NCBI RefSeq assembly: GCF_021654285.1
Contig: NZ_JAKFZS010000042.1
Span: 1-37,837, forward strand
DNA length: 37,837 bases
Source of the DNA: Pseudoalteromonas luteoviolacea
GTDB lineage: Bacteria > Pseudomonadota > Gammaproteobacteria > Enterobacterales > Alteromonadaceae
Reading direction: 5' to 3'
A program made the translations under genes and the position numbers. The notes beneath the pieces were generated by a model. That model was not told the origin of the DNA. It saw only the letters and a program-made list of their open reading frames with translations, and made no database searches. Positions 1 to 8,219 of this stretch are shown in pieces; position 1 is the first letter of the stretch; each line of letters begins with the position of its first letter.

Positions 1-330
1 ATCAGTTGCAGCAACTACTAGGATCGCGCCGTCCATCTGAGCAGCACCAGTGATCATGTTTTTAACATAGTCAGCGTGTCCAGGACAGTCAACGTGTGCG
101 TAGTGACGAGTTGGAGTATCGTACTCTACGTGTGAAGTTGCGATTGTGATACCACGCTCACGCTCTTCTGGAGCGTTATCGATTTGAGCGAAGTCACGTG
201 CTTCACCACCGTATACTTTTGCAAGTACGTTAGTGATAGCTGCTGTTAGAGTTGTTTTACCGTGGTCAACGTGGCCGATTGTACCAACGTTAACGTGCGG
301 TTTTACGCGTTCAAACTTTTCTTTTGCCAT
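1..330 (-). CDS. tuf: Elongation factor Tu, N-terminal part (runs off the window)
   Basis: EF-Tu is the GTPase that delivers aminoacyl-tRNA to the ribosome. Only the first 110 codons lie in the window; the rest continues beyond base 1. The visible G-domain shows the G1 P-loop GHVDHGKT, the switch I RGITI motif with its Mg-binding threonine, and the G3 motif DCPGHADY, all intact. The start ATG at 330-328 gives the universal MAKEKFERVKPH N-terminus and has an AGGA Shine-Dalgarno about 9 bases upstream. It is the last gene of the rpsL-rpsG-fusA-tuf (str) operon, 57 bases after fusA. Most gammaproteobacteria carry a second tuf copy; whether this one does cannot be seen here. Confidence 0.97.
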   Translation of the reverse strand, partial: MAKEKFERVKPHVNVGTIGHVDHGKTTLTAAITNVLAKVYGGEARDFAQIDNAPEERERGITIATSHVEYDTPTRHYAHVDCPGHADYVKNMITGAAQMDGAILVVAATD

Positions 331-387
331 TTTAAAATTTCCTATAAAGAAATTAAAGTCCAGCCCTAAGACCGGACCGAACTAAAA

Positions 388-2502
388 TTACTTAACAGCG
401 CGAGCTGCAATTATTGCGTCGGCAACGTTTTTCGCCGCTTCTGCGTACTTGGAAAATTCCATTGAGTACGAAGCACGACCTTGCGTTGCAGAACGTAAAT
501 CAGTTGCATAACCGAACATTTCAGACAGTGGTACTTGTGCATTGACAAGCTTAAGACCACCAAAAGCATCTTCCATGCCTTCGATCATGCCGCGACGACG
601 ATTTAAGTCGCCTACTACGTCACCCATGTTTTCTTCAGGGGTAGTGACTTCAACTTTCATAACAGGTTCTAAAAGCACTGGTTGCGCTTCTAAAGCACCA
701 TTTCTGAAGCCAATTGAACCGGCGATCTTAAAGGCCATTTCATTTGAGTCAACGTCGTGGAAAGAACCGTCAAATAACGTCGCTTTCACACCTAACAGAG
801 GATAGCCCGCAAGCACACCTTGTTTCATTTGCTCTTGAATACCTTTATCAACCGCTGGGATATATTCCTTAGGAACCGTACCGCCTACGATTTCATTAAC
901 GAATTCGTAAGTTGGTGCGTCTTCATCAGAAAAGTCCATTGGTTCCAATTTCAGCCATACGTGACCATATTGACCACGACCACCAGATTGACGTACGAAC
1001 TTACCTTCAGCTTCTACAGAACCACGGATGGTTTCTCTGTATGCCACTTGCGGCTTACCAACGTTACATACAACGTTGAATTCACGTTTCATACGGTCAA
1101 CAATGATATCTAGGTGAAGTTCACCCATACCAGAGATGATCGTTTGACCTGACTCTTCGTCAGTTTCAACACGGAAAGACGGGTCTTCTGCTGCTAGTTT
1201 ACCTAGCGCAATGCCCATTTTTTCCTGATCAGCGACTGTTTTCGGCTCTACCGCTACTGAGATCACTGGCTCTGGAAATTCCATACGCTCTAGTGTGATC
1301 ACTGAATCTTGAGAACAAAGCGTGTCACCAGTGGTAACGTCTTTAAGTCCAATCGCAGCAGCAATATCACCGGCGCGAACTTCTTTTATTTCTTCGCGCG
1401 AATTTGAGTGCATCTGAACAATACGACCAAAACGCTCTTTCTTACCCTTAACAGGGTTATAGACAGAGTCACCTTGACCAACTGTACCAGAATAAACTCG
1501 GAAGAAAGTCAATGTACCAACAAACGGGTCTGTCGCAATCTTGAACGCCAACGCCGCAAACGGCGCGTCGTCACTTGCTGGACGAGTGGCTTCAGAGTCG
1601 TCCTCAAGGATACCCTGGATCTCTTTAACCTCTGTTGGTGAAGGCATGAATTCAATCACAGCATCAAGCACAGCTTGAACACCTTTGTTTTTGAATGCAC
1701 TACCACATGACATTGGCACAATTTCGTTGCTCAATGTTAGTTGACGAATCGCAGATTTAATCTCTTCTTCGCTCAACTCACCTTCTTCTAAATATTTGTC
1801 CATTAGTTCTTCAGTCGCTTCAGCTGCACTTTCAACTAAGTGAGAGTGCCACTCTTCAGCTAAATCCTGAAGTTCTGCCGGGATCTCTTCATAAGTGAAA
1901 GTCATGCCCTGGTCACTTTCGTTCCAGTTAATGGCTTTCATTTTGATGAGATCAATAACACCTTTAAATTCATCTTCAGCACCAATTGGTAACTGAATAG
2001 GCACAGGTGTCGCACCAAGACGGTCTTTCACCTGATCCACAACTGCCAAGAAGTCTGCACCAGTACGGTCCATCTTGTTAACGAAGATCATACGAGGAAC
2101 TTCGTATTTATTGGCTTGACGCCAAACAGTTTCTGTTTGTGGTTGTACGCCTGATGAAGCACAAAGAACAACAACTGCACCATCAAGTACACGCAAAGAG
2201 CGTTCTACTTCGATAGTAAAGTCTACGTGTCCTGGAGTATCAATGATATTGATGCGATGCTCAGGGAACTGAGCATCCATACCTTTCCAGAAACACGTTG
2301 TCGCAGCAGAAGTAATGGTAATACCACGCTCCTGCTCCTGCTCCATCCAGTCCATAGTTGCAGCACCATCATGCACCTCACCAATTTTGTGAGATAAGCC
2401 CGTGTAATAAAGTACACGTTCTGTCGTGGTGGTTTTACCTGCATCTACGTGAGCACAGATACCGATGTTACGGTAGCGCTCAATTGGAGTAGTACGTGCC
2501 AT
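388..2502 (-). CDS. fusA: Elongation factor G
   Basis: EF-G is the cytoplasmic GTPase that drives translocation and, with RRF, ribosome recycling. The 704-residue product has the family's usual length. The G-domain shows G1 (AHVDAGKTTTTE), the RGITI switch I, DTPGHVDF (G3), NKMDRTGADF (G4) and a CGSAFKNKG G5-type segment; the GQYGHVWL stretch belongs to domain IV. The start MARTTPIERYRN is preceded by AGAGG five bases upstream. It lies 27 bases after rpsG and 57 before tuf, so co-transcription in the str operon is expected. Its position beside rpsG and tuf makes it the main elongation EF-G rather than a FusA2 paralogue. Confidence 0.98.
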   Translation of the reverse strand: MARTTPIERYRNIGICAHVDAGKTTTTERVLYYTGLSHKIGEVHDGAATMDWMEQEQERGITITSAATTCFWKGMDAQFPEHRINIIDTPGHVDFTIEVERSLRVLDGAVVVLCASSGVQPQTETVWRQANKYEVPRMIFVNKMDRTGADFLAVVDQVKDRLGATPVPIQLPIGAEDEFKGVIDLIKMKAINWNESDQGMTFTYEEIPAELQDLAEEWHSHLVESAAEATEELMDKYLEEGELSEEEIKSAIRQLTLSNEIVPMSCGSAFKNKGVQAVLDAVIEFMPSPTEVKEIQGILEDDSEATRPASDDAPFAALAFKIATDPFVGTLTFFRVYSGTVGQGDSVYNPVKGKKERFGRIVQMHSNSREEIKEVRAGDIAAAIGLKDVTTGDTLCSQDSVITLERMEFPEPVISVAVEPKTVADQEKMGIALGKLAAEDPSFRVETDEESGQTIISGMGELHLDIIVDRMKREFNVVCNVGKPQVAYRETIRGSVEAEGKFVRQSGGRGQYGHVWLKLEPMDFSDEDAPTYEFVNEIVGGTVPKEYIPAVDKGIQEQMKQGVLAGYPLLGVKATLFDGSFHDVDSNEMAFKIAGSIGFRNGALEAQPVLLEPVMKVEVTTPEENMGDVVGDLNRRRGMIEGMEDAFGGLKLVNAQVPLSEMFGYATDLRSATQGRASYSMEFSKYAEAAKNVADAIIAARAVK

Positions 2503-2529
2503 AATATCCTCTTAAAGGTCTTGGGCAGA

Positions 2530-3000
2530 TTACCAACGGTAGTGAGCGAATGCTTTGTTCGCTTCAGCCATACGGTGAACGTCTTCACGTTTCTTAACCG
2601 CAGTGCCTTTGTTTTCCGCAGCGTCAAGGATCTCTTGTGCAAGACGAAGACCCATTGATTTCTCGCCACGCTTACGTGCAGAGTCTACTAACCAACGCAT
2701 ACCTAATGCGTTGCGACGAACTGGACGTACTTCAACTGGTACTTGGTATGTAGAACCACCAACACGACGAGACTTAACCTCAACCGCAGGGCGTACATTT
2801 TCAAGTGCAGCTTCAAAGATTTCTAGGTGCGACTTGCCTGATTTTTCAGCAGCCACGTCTAGCGCACCGTATACGATTTTTTCAGCAGTAGATTTCTTGC
2901 CGTCTAACATTACTACGTTAACGAATTTAGCAAGAAGTTCTGATCCGAACTTCGGATCTGGAAGAATTTTACGTTGACCTATTACGCGTCTTCTAGGCAT
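2530..3000 (-). CDS. rpsG: 30S ribosomal protein S7
   Basis: S7 is a primary 16S rRNA-binding protein that nucleates assembly of the 30S head, and it is the translational repressor of the str operon in E. coli. The product is 156 residues, the standard short bacterial form, beginning MPRRRVIGQRKILPDP and containing the conserved KSRRVGGSTYQVP loop. A GGAGA Shine-Dalgarno precedes the ATG. The 102-base spacer to rpsL carries a conserved S7-binding element, annotated separately. It lies between rpsL and fusA. Confidence 0.98.
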   Translation of the reverse strand: MPRRRVIGQRKILPDPKFGSELLAKFVNVVMLDGKKSTAEKIVYGALDVAAEKSGKSHLEIFEAALENVRPAVEVKSRRVGGSTYQVPVEVRPVRRNALGMRWLVDSARKRGEKSMGLRLAQEILDAAENKGTAVKKREDVHRMAEANKAFAHYRW

Positions 3001-3102
3001 TTTATCTCTCCGATATCTTCAGGTTCGTTTTTTTCAACGAATACCCAAAACAAATTATTCAATATTAAAACTTAAGTGCTTGGCCTTACTAACGGAGAAC
3101 CA
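3001..3102 (-). promoter_or_regulatory. rpsL-rpsG spacer with S7 translational operator
   Basis: On the minus strand the spacer begins just after the rpsL stop with AATGGTTCTCCGTTAGTAAG followed by GCCAA. From memory this nearly matches the start of the E. coli rpsL-rpsG intercistronic region, which S7 binds to repress translation of the downstream genes. The match is recognised by eye, not by alignment. It implies the same S7 feedback on rpsG, and probably on fusA through coupling. Confidence 0.65.
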
Positions 3103-3477
3103 TTAGCCCTTAGGACGTTTTGCACCGTACTTAGAACGACCTTGTTTACGATCGTTAACACCCGCACAGTCAAGCGCACCACGTACAGTGTGGAAACGCA
3201 CACCTGGTAAGTCTTTAACACGACCACCACGGATAAGGATTACACTGTGCTCTTGAAGGTTGTGGCCTTCACCGCCAATGTAAGAAGTTACTTCGAAACC
3301 GTTCGTAAGACGAACACGCGCTACTTTACGTAATGCAGAGTTTGGTTTCTTTGGTGTAGTTGTATATACACGAGTACATACACCACGCTTTTGAGGACAA
3401 GCTTTAAGAGCAGCAGAGTTGCTCTTTGTAACCTTGCTGCGACGTGGCTTACGTACTAGCTGGTTAATAGTTGCCAT
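3103..3477 (-). CDS. rpsL: 30S ribosomal protein S12
   Basis: S12 sits at the decoding centre of the 30S subunit and contributes to fidelity. The product is 124 residues, as in E. coli. The two streptomycin-contact segments are wild type: TTPKKPNSALRK keeps the lysine equivalent to K43, and GRVKDLPGVRFH keeps K88. The start ATG has the Shine-Dalgarno CAGGAGC upstream. It is the first gene of the str operon, transcribed from a consensus promoter about 100 bases upstream. Confidence 0.98.
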   Translation of the reverse strand: MATINQLVRKPRRSKVTKSNSAALKACPQKRGVCTRVYTTTPKKPNSALRKVARVRLTNGFEVTSYIGGEGHNLQEHSVILIRGGRVKDLPGVRFHTVRGALDCAGVNDRKQGRSKYGAKRPKG

Positions 3478-3572
3478 TAAATAGCTCCTGATTAGTTAAA
3501 ATTACTACTGAAAAAATAAAATCGACCCAAATTTTCCTTCCATTTTAATGGAACGAATAAATGGGTGGCCGA

Positions 3573-3601
3573 ATTTTAATGAGCAAAGATTAACCTGTCA
3601 A
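3573..3601 (-). promoter_or_regulatory. rpsL (str operon) promoter
   Basis: On the minus strand a perfect -35 TTGACA (3596-3601) is followed by a 17-base spacer and the -10 TAAAAT (3573-3578). Transcription should start near 3566, giving a leader of about 90 bases before rpsL. Near-consensus sequence and ideal spacing support a strong sigma-70 promoter. Confidence 0.85.
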
Positions 3602-3851
3602 TAAAAATCCATTTTACAGCACTACTTTTCGTCGATTTTGTGGTTTTTTACGCCCACTCACTGACAATATGTCTAATCTCAAAAAACCGATAACATGAAA
3701 TAGCACAACCACGATTCAACCGTGTCAGACCATTATCTCGTTAGCTATCCCTCAATCAGAAACAGGGCAAAACGCTAGATATTGACAGTTTTATGAGACA
3801 TCAAGATGACACCTATATTCTTTGCTTCAAGTTTATTTGTGCGCAAGATCA

Positions 3852-3879
3852 AAAAGGCCGCCCTATTGGGCGGCCTTTT
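3852..3879 (-). terminator. Rho-independent terminator of the rplJL-rpoBC operon
   Basis: A 12-bp arm AAAAGGCCGCCC and its perfect complement are separated by a 4-base loop (3864-3867). In the minus (rpoC) direction the GC-rich stem ends in a run of five T. It lies 55 bases past the rpoC stop. The structure is symmetric, so it could also stop plus-strand transcripts. Confidence 0.9.
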
Positions 3880-3881
3880 AC

Positions 3882-3926
3882 ATATCGACTATATCGACTA
3901 TATCGACTATATCGACTATATCGTCT
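3882..3926. repeat. 9-bp tandem repeat, five units
   Basis: Four perfect copies of ATATCGACT (3882-3917) are followed by one variant unit ATATCGTCT (3918-3926). The array fills the space between the rpoC stop codon and the terminator, so it is transcribed as the rpoC 3' untranslated region. Such arrays can change copy number by replication slippage; no function is evident. Confidence 0.95.
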
Positions 3927-3933
3927 TTAGAGC

Positions 3934-6900
3934 TTACTTATTGCCACCTAGTAGGTCAGCATTAAGTGCGTCTGTTAGCGCTTGTGACGCTTCTTCTGCA
4001 CTTACTGTTTGCTCTTCAGCTGGTAGCTCGCTTTCTTTACGACGGTTGATACGCTCTTGGTGATACGCAAAACCTGTACCTGCTGGGATCAAACGACCAA
4101 CGATTACGTTTTCTTTCAGACCACGTAGCTCGTCGCTCTTACCGTTGACAGCTGCTTCAGTTAGAACACGTGTTGTTTCCTGGAACGATGCTGCTGAGAT
4201 GAATGACTCAGTCGCTAGTGACGCTTTAGTAATACCCATCAGCTGAATTTCAAACTTCGCTGGGATCTTACCTTGCTTCTCAAGTTCACGGTTAGCAATG
4301 TTAACGCGTGCAACTTCAGCTTGCTCGCCTGCTAGGAACTCAGTGTCACCACCGTCGATGATGATACACTTACGCAGCATCTGACGAACGATCGTCTCAA
4401 TGTGCTTATCGTTAATCTTTACACCCTGTAGACGATATACTTCCTGAACTTCATTCGTGATGTAGTTTGATACATCAGTCACGCCACGTAGACGTAGGAT
4501 GTCATGTGGAGACTCAGGACCATCGGCAATAACTTCACCTTTAGCAACCTGTTCACCTTCGAACACGTTAAGCTGACGCCATTTCGGGATCATCTCTTCG
4601 TAAGCATCACCTTGCTCAGGTGTGATCACTAGACGCTTCTTACCTTTCGTCTCTTTACCGAAGCTCACAGTACCTGTGATCTCTGCAAGGATTGCAGGAT
4701 CTTTTGGCTTACGTGCTTCGAATAAGTCAGCAACTCGAGGTAGACCACCGGTGATATCACGAGTCTTCGAACCTTCTTGCGGGATACGTGCTAATACGTC
4801 ACCCGGCTGAACAGTTGCGCCGTCTGTGATTTCAATCGTGGTGAATGAAGGTAGACGAATTTCTTGTAAGCCACGCTCTTCGTTTTCAATGATTAACTTA
4901 GGCTCTTTCGCATTCACCTTAGCTAAGTCTTTAACAACAACACGCGTTAGACCAGTAAGCTCATCAGTCTGTGCTTCTGTGTTTGAGTCATCAATATCGC
5001 TGAACGATACTTTTGACTGATGCTCGATAACGATTGGGTGACTATGCGGGTCCCACGTAGCAACAATATCATTACCTTTAACTTCAGCACCATCTTGTAT
5101 AGAAAGAACCGCACCATAAGGCACTTTATAACGCTCTTTCTCACGACCTTGCTCATCGATAACCGTGATTTCAGTCGAACGTGAAGTTACAACGATCTTG
5201 CCATCAGTATTCAATACATATTTTGCATTGTGTAACTTCATGCTACCGTTGTTTTTAACTTGTACGCTGTTTTCCGCAGATGCTCTTGATGCCGCACCAC
5301 CGATGTGGAACGTACGCATCGTAAGCTGTGTACCTGGCTCACCGATTGACTGAGCAGCGATTACACCGACTGCCTCACCTGGGTTGATGATGTGGCCACG
5401 TGCAAGGTCACGACCGTAACAGAATGCACAAACACCAAAGTCATTTTCACAAGTGATTACAGAGCGTACTTTAACTTCATCTACTGAGTGCTCTTCTAAA
5501 AGGTCACACAGTTTTTCGTCAAGCATTACGTTACGCTCAACAAGTACGATGTCAGTACCTGGCTTACATACGTCTTCAGCAACAACACGACCTAGAACAC
5601 GCTCGCGAAGTGGTTCTACAACGTCACCACCTTCGATTAGCGGCTTCATTACTAGACCTTCTAACGTACCACAATCTGATTCGTTGATAACCAAATCTTG
5701 TGCAACGTCTACTAGACGACGAGTTAGGTAACCCGAGTTCGCTGTCTTAAGTGCAGTATCGGCAAGACCTTTACGTGCACCGTGCGTCGAGATGAAGTAC
5801 TGAAGTACGTTTAGACCTTCACGGAAGTTAGCTGTGATTGGCGTCTCGATGATTGAACCATCTGGACGTGCCATTAGACCACGCATACCCGCTAGCTGAC
5901 GTATCTGAGCTGCACTACCACGTGCGCCCGAGTCGGCCATCATGAATACTGAGTTGAAAGAATCTTGTTGCTCTTCTTCACCCTGCGCATTCACTACAGT
6001 GTCTTTCGATAAGTTCGCCATCATTTCACGTGAAAGATTTTCGTTAACACGTGACCAGATATCGATAACTTTGTTGTATTTCTCACCAGCAGTTACAAGA
6101 CCAGACTGGAACTGTTGGTTGATTTCAGCAACTTCAGCTTCAGCGCGCTCGATGATTTCAGTCTTAGTAGGTGGAATAACCATATCGTTAATACCGATAG
6201 ATACACCTGACTTCATCGCGTAGTGGAAACCTGTGTACATCACTTGGTCGGCAAACACAACAGTGTCTTTCAGACCTAGGCGACGGTAACACTCATTAAG
6301 AAGACCAGAGATCTGCTTCTTACCAAGTGCTCTGTTGATAAGCTCAAACGGTAGACCTTTTGGCATGATCAATGAAAGGATCGCACGACCTACTGTTGTA
6401 TCAACAACGTGAGTTTTTTCCGAACGCTCGCCAGTCTCTTCGTCAACGATAGTCTCTGTTAGACGAACTTTAACGCGTGCGTGAAGCTCTGCGCTACCTG
6501 TACGGTATGCTTTTTCAGCTTCTTTCGGGTCTTTAAACGCAATACCTTCGCCTTTCGCATTGATGCGATCACGCGTCATGTAGTAAAGGCCTAGTACAAC
6601 GTCCTGTGAAGGAACGATGATAGGCTCACCACTTGCAGGTGAAAGGATGTTGTTTGTAGACATCATTAGTGCACGTGCTTCAAGCTGTGCTTCTAATGTC
6701 AACGGTACGTGTACCGCCATTTGGTCACCATCGAAGTCAGCGTTATACGCCGCACACACCAATGGGTGTAGGTGGATTGCTTTACCTTCGATTAGTACCG
6801 GTTCAAATGCTTGGATACCAAGTCTGTGAAGTGTAGGAGCACGGTTCAATAGAACTGGGTGTTCACGGATCACTTCATCAAGTACGTCCCAAACCTCTGG

Positions 6901-8115
6901 TACTTCACGCTCTACCATCTTCTTCGCAGCTTTAATGGTAGTCGCCATACCACGGCGCTCTAGCTTACCGTAGATGAATGGCTTAAATAGCTCTAGTGCC
7001 ATCTTCTTCGGAAGACCACACTGGTGAAGTTTAAGCGTTGGACCAACTGTGATTACAGAACGGCCTGAGTAGTCAACACGCTTACCAAGAAGGTTTTGAC
7101 GGAAACGACCTTGCTTACCTTTGATCATGTCTGCAAGCGACTTAAGTGGACGCTTGTTAGAACCCGTGATCGCACGACCACGACGACCGTTATCAAGTAA
7201 TGCATCTACCGCTTCTTGTAACATACGCTTTTCGTTACGTACGATAATGTCTGGTGCAGCTAAGTCTAATAGACGCTTCAGACGGTTGTTACGGTTGATA
7301 ACACGACGGTATAAGTCGTTCAGATCTGAAGTCGCAAAACGACCGCCATCTAGTGGTACTAGTGGACGTAGATCTGGTGGAAGTACTGGTAGCACGCTCA
7401 TGATCATCCACTCAGGGTTGTTACCTGATTGGTGGAATGATTCCATAAGCTTAAGACGCTTAGTAATTTTCTTACGCTTAGTCTCAGAGTTAATTGTAGG
7501 TAACTCTTCACGCATTTCTGCGATTAGCTGACCAAGGTCTAGTTCGCGAAGTAGATCAAGTACAGCTTCTGCACCCATCTTAGCTTCGAACTCATCACCG
7601 TGCTCTTCAAGTGCATCTAGGTACTCTTCTTCACCTAATAGCTGACCACGCTCAAGCGTTGTCATACCAGGCTCTGTTACTACGAAAGATTCGAAGTAAA
7701 GTACGCGTTCGATGTCACGAAGTGTCATATCAAGCATTAAGCCGATACGAGACGGTAGTGATTTAAGGAACCAAATGTGCGCAACAGGGCTTGCAAGCTC
7801 AATGTGACCCATACGGTCACGACGCACTTTAGTCAGTGTAACTTCAACGCCACACTTCTCACAGATAACACCACGGTGTTTTAATCGCTTGTATTTACCA
7901 CACAAACATTCGTAATCTTTTACTGGGCCGAAGATACGGGCACAGAATAAGCCGTCACGCTCAGGCTTGAAAGTACGGTAGTTGATTGTCTCAGGTTTCT
8001 TTACTTCACCGTATGACCATGAGCGAACCATGTCTGGCGAAGAAAGACCAATGCGAATTGCATCGAATTCTTCGGTCTTATTTTGTTGCTTCAGAAACTT
8101 AAGTAAGTCTTTCAC
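3934..8115 (-). CDS. rpoC: DNA-directed RNA polymerase subunit beta'
   Basis: Beta' forms the catalytic clamp half of RNA polymerase. The catalytic motif NADFDGDQMAVH with three Mg-binding aspartates is present. The N-terminal zinc ribbon cysteines (CLCGKYK with CEKC) and the second zinc site (SDCGT with CENDFGVCAFC) are both complete. I chose the GTG at 8113-8115, which gives VKDLLKFLKQQ, equivalent to the MKDLLKFL start of E. coli RpoC; AGGAG lies 7 bases upstream. An in-frame ATG at 8154, also with a good AGGGG site, would add 13 residues and cannot be excluded. The product is 1393 residues (1407 in E. coli). It follows rpoB by about 104 bases with no terminator between. Confidence 0.96.
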   Translation of the reverse strand: MKDLLKFLKQQNKTEEFDAIRIGLSSPDMVRSWSYGEVKKPETINYRTFKPERDGLFCARIFGPVKDYECLCGKYKRLKHRGVICEKCGVEVTLTKVRRDRMGHIELASPVAHIWFLKSLPSRIGLMLDMTLRDIERVLYFESFVVTEPGMTTLERGQLLGEEEYLDALEEHGDEFEAKMGAEAVLDLLRELDLGQLIAEMREELPTINSETKRKKITKRLKLMESFHQSGNNPEWMIMSVLPVLPPDLRPLVPLDGGRFATSDLNDLYRRVINRNNRLKRLLDLAAPDIIVRNEKRMLQEAVDALLDNGRRGRAITGSNKRPLKSLADMIKGKQGRFRQNLLGKRVDYSGRSVITVGPTLKLHQCGLPKKMALELFKPFIYGKLERRGMATTIKAAKKMVEREVPEVWDVLDEVIREHPVLLNRAPTLHRLGIQAFEPVLIEGKAIHLHPLVCAAYNADFDGDQMAVHVPLTLEAQLEARALMMSTNNILSPASGEPIIVPSQDVVLGLYYMTRDRINAKGEGIAFKDPKEAEKAYRTGSAELHARVKVRLTETIVDEETGERSEKTHVVDTTVGRAILSLIMPKGLPFELINRALGKKQISGLLNECYRRLGLKDTVVFADQVMYTGFHYAMKSGVSIGINDMVIPPTKTEIIERAEAEVAEINQQFQSGLVTAGEKYNKVIDIWSRVNENLSREMMANLSKDTVVNAQGEEEQQDSFNSVFMMADSGARGSAAQIRQLAGMRGLMARPDGSIIETPITANFREGLNVLQYFISTHGARKGLADTALKTANSGYLTRRLVDVAQDLVINESDCGTLEGLVMKPLIEGGDVVEPLRERVLGRVVAEDVCKPGTDIVLVERNVMLDEKLCDLLEEHSVDEVKVRSVITCENDFGVCAFCYGRDLARGHIINPGEAVGVIAAQSIGEPGTQLTMRTFHIGGAASRASAENSVQVKNNGSMKLHNAKYVLNTDGKIVVTSRSTEITVIDEQGREKERYKVPYGAVLSIQDGAEVKGNDIVATWDPHSHPIVIEHQSKVSFSDIDDSNTEAQTDELTGLTRVVVKDLAKVNAKEPKLIIENEERGLQEIRLPSFTTIEITDGATVQPGDVLARIPQEGSKTRDITGGLPRVADLFEARKPKDPAILAEITGTVSFGKETKGKKRLVITPEQGDAYEEMIPKWRQLNVFEGEQVAKGEVIADGPESPHDILRLRGVTDVSNYITNEVQEVYRLQGVKINDKHIETIVRQMLRKCIIIDGGDTEFLAGEQAEVARVNIANRELEKQGKIPAKFEIQLMGITKASLATESFISAASFQETTRVLTEAAVNGKSDELRGLKENVIVGRLIPAGTGFAYHQERINRRKESELPAEEQTVSAEEASQALTDALNADLLGGNK

Positions 8116-8219
8116 CTTAGCTCTCCTGTCGGAGTTAATCTTGAGGGCAAGCATTGCTCACCCCTTCATTCTTTACAGTTACAGTCCGGATTGGCAGCTC
8201 ACTAGAGCTGCCGGTCGGA

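Larger units (their letters stand above)
3478..3933. other. rpoC-rpsL intergenic region
   Basis: This 456-base gap has no credible gene. From the rpsL side it holds the rpsL leader with a small dyad (TTCCATTTTAATGGAA at 3538-3553), the rpsL promoter, about 250 bases in which I see nothing clear (3602-3851), the rpoC terminator hairpin, and a 9-bp tandem repeat against the rpoC stop codon. A TTGACA at 3782-3787 on the plus strand has no matching -10 element at normal spacing. Confidence 0.7.

Noticed and set aside
3882..3926. Tandem repeat considered as a CRISPR array or origin iterons
   Set aside because: Units are 9 bp with no spacers and no cas, replication or DnaA-box context; it is a short direct repeat in a 3' untranslated region.
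3806..4063. Plus-strand ORF encoding repeated Asp-Tyr-Ile
   Set aside because: It reads through the 9-bp repeat and terminator and then antisense to rpoC; no ribosome site or protein-like composition.
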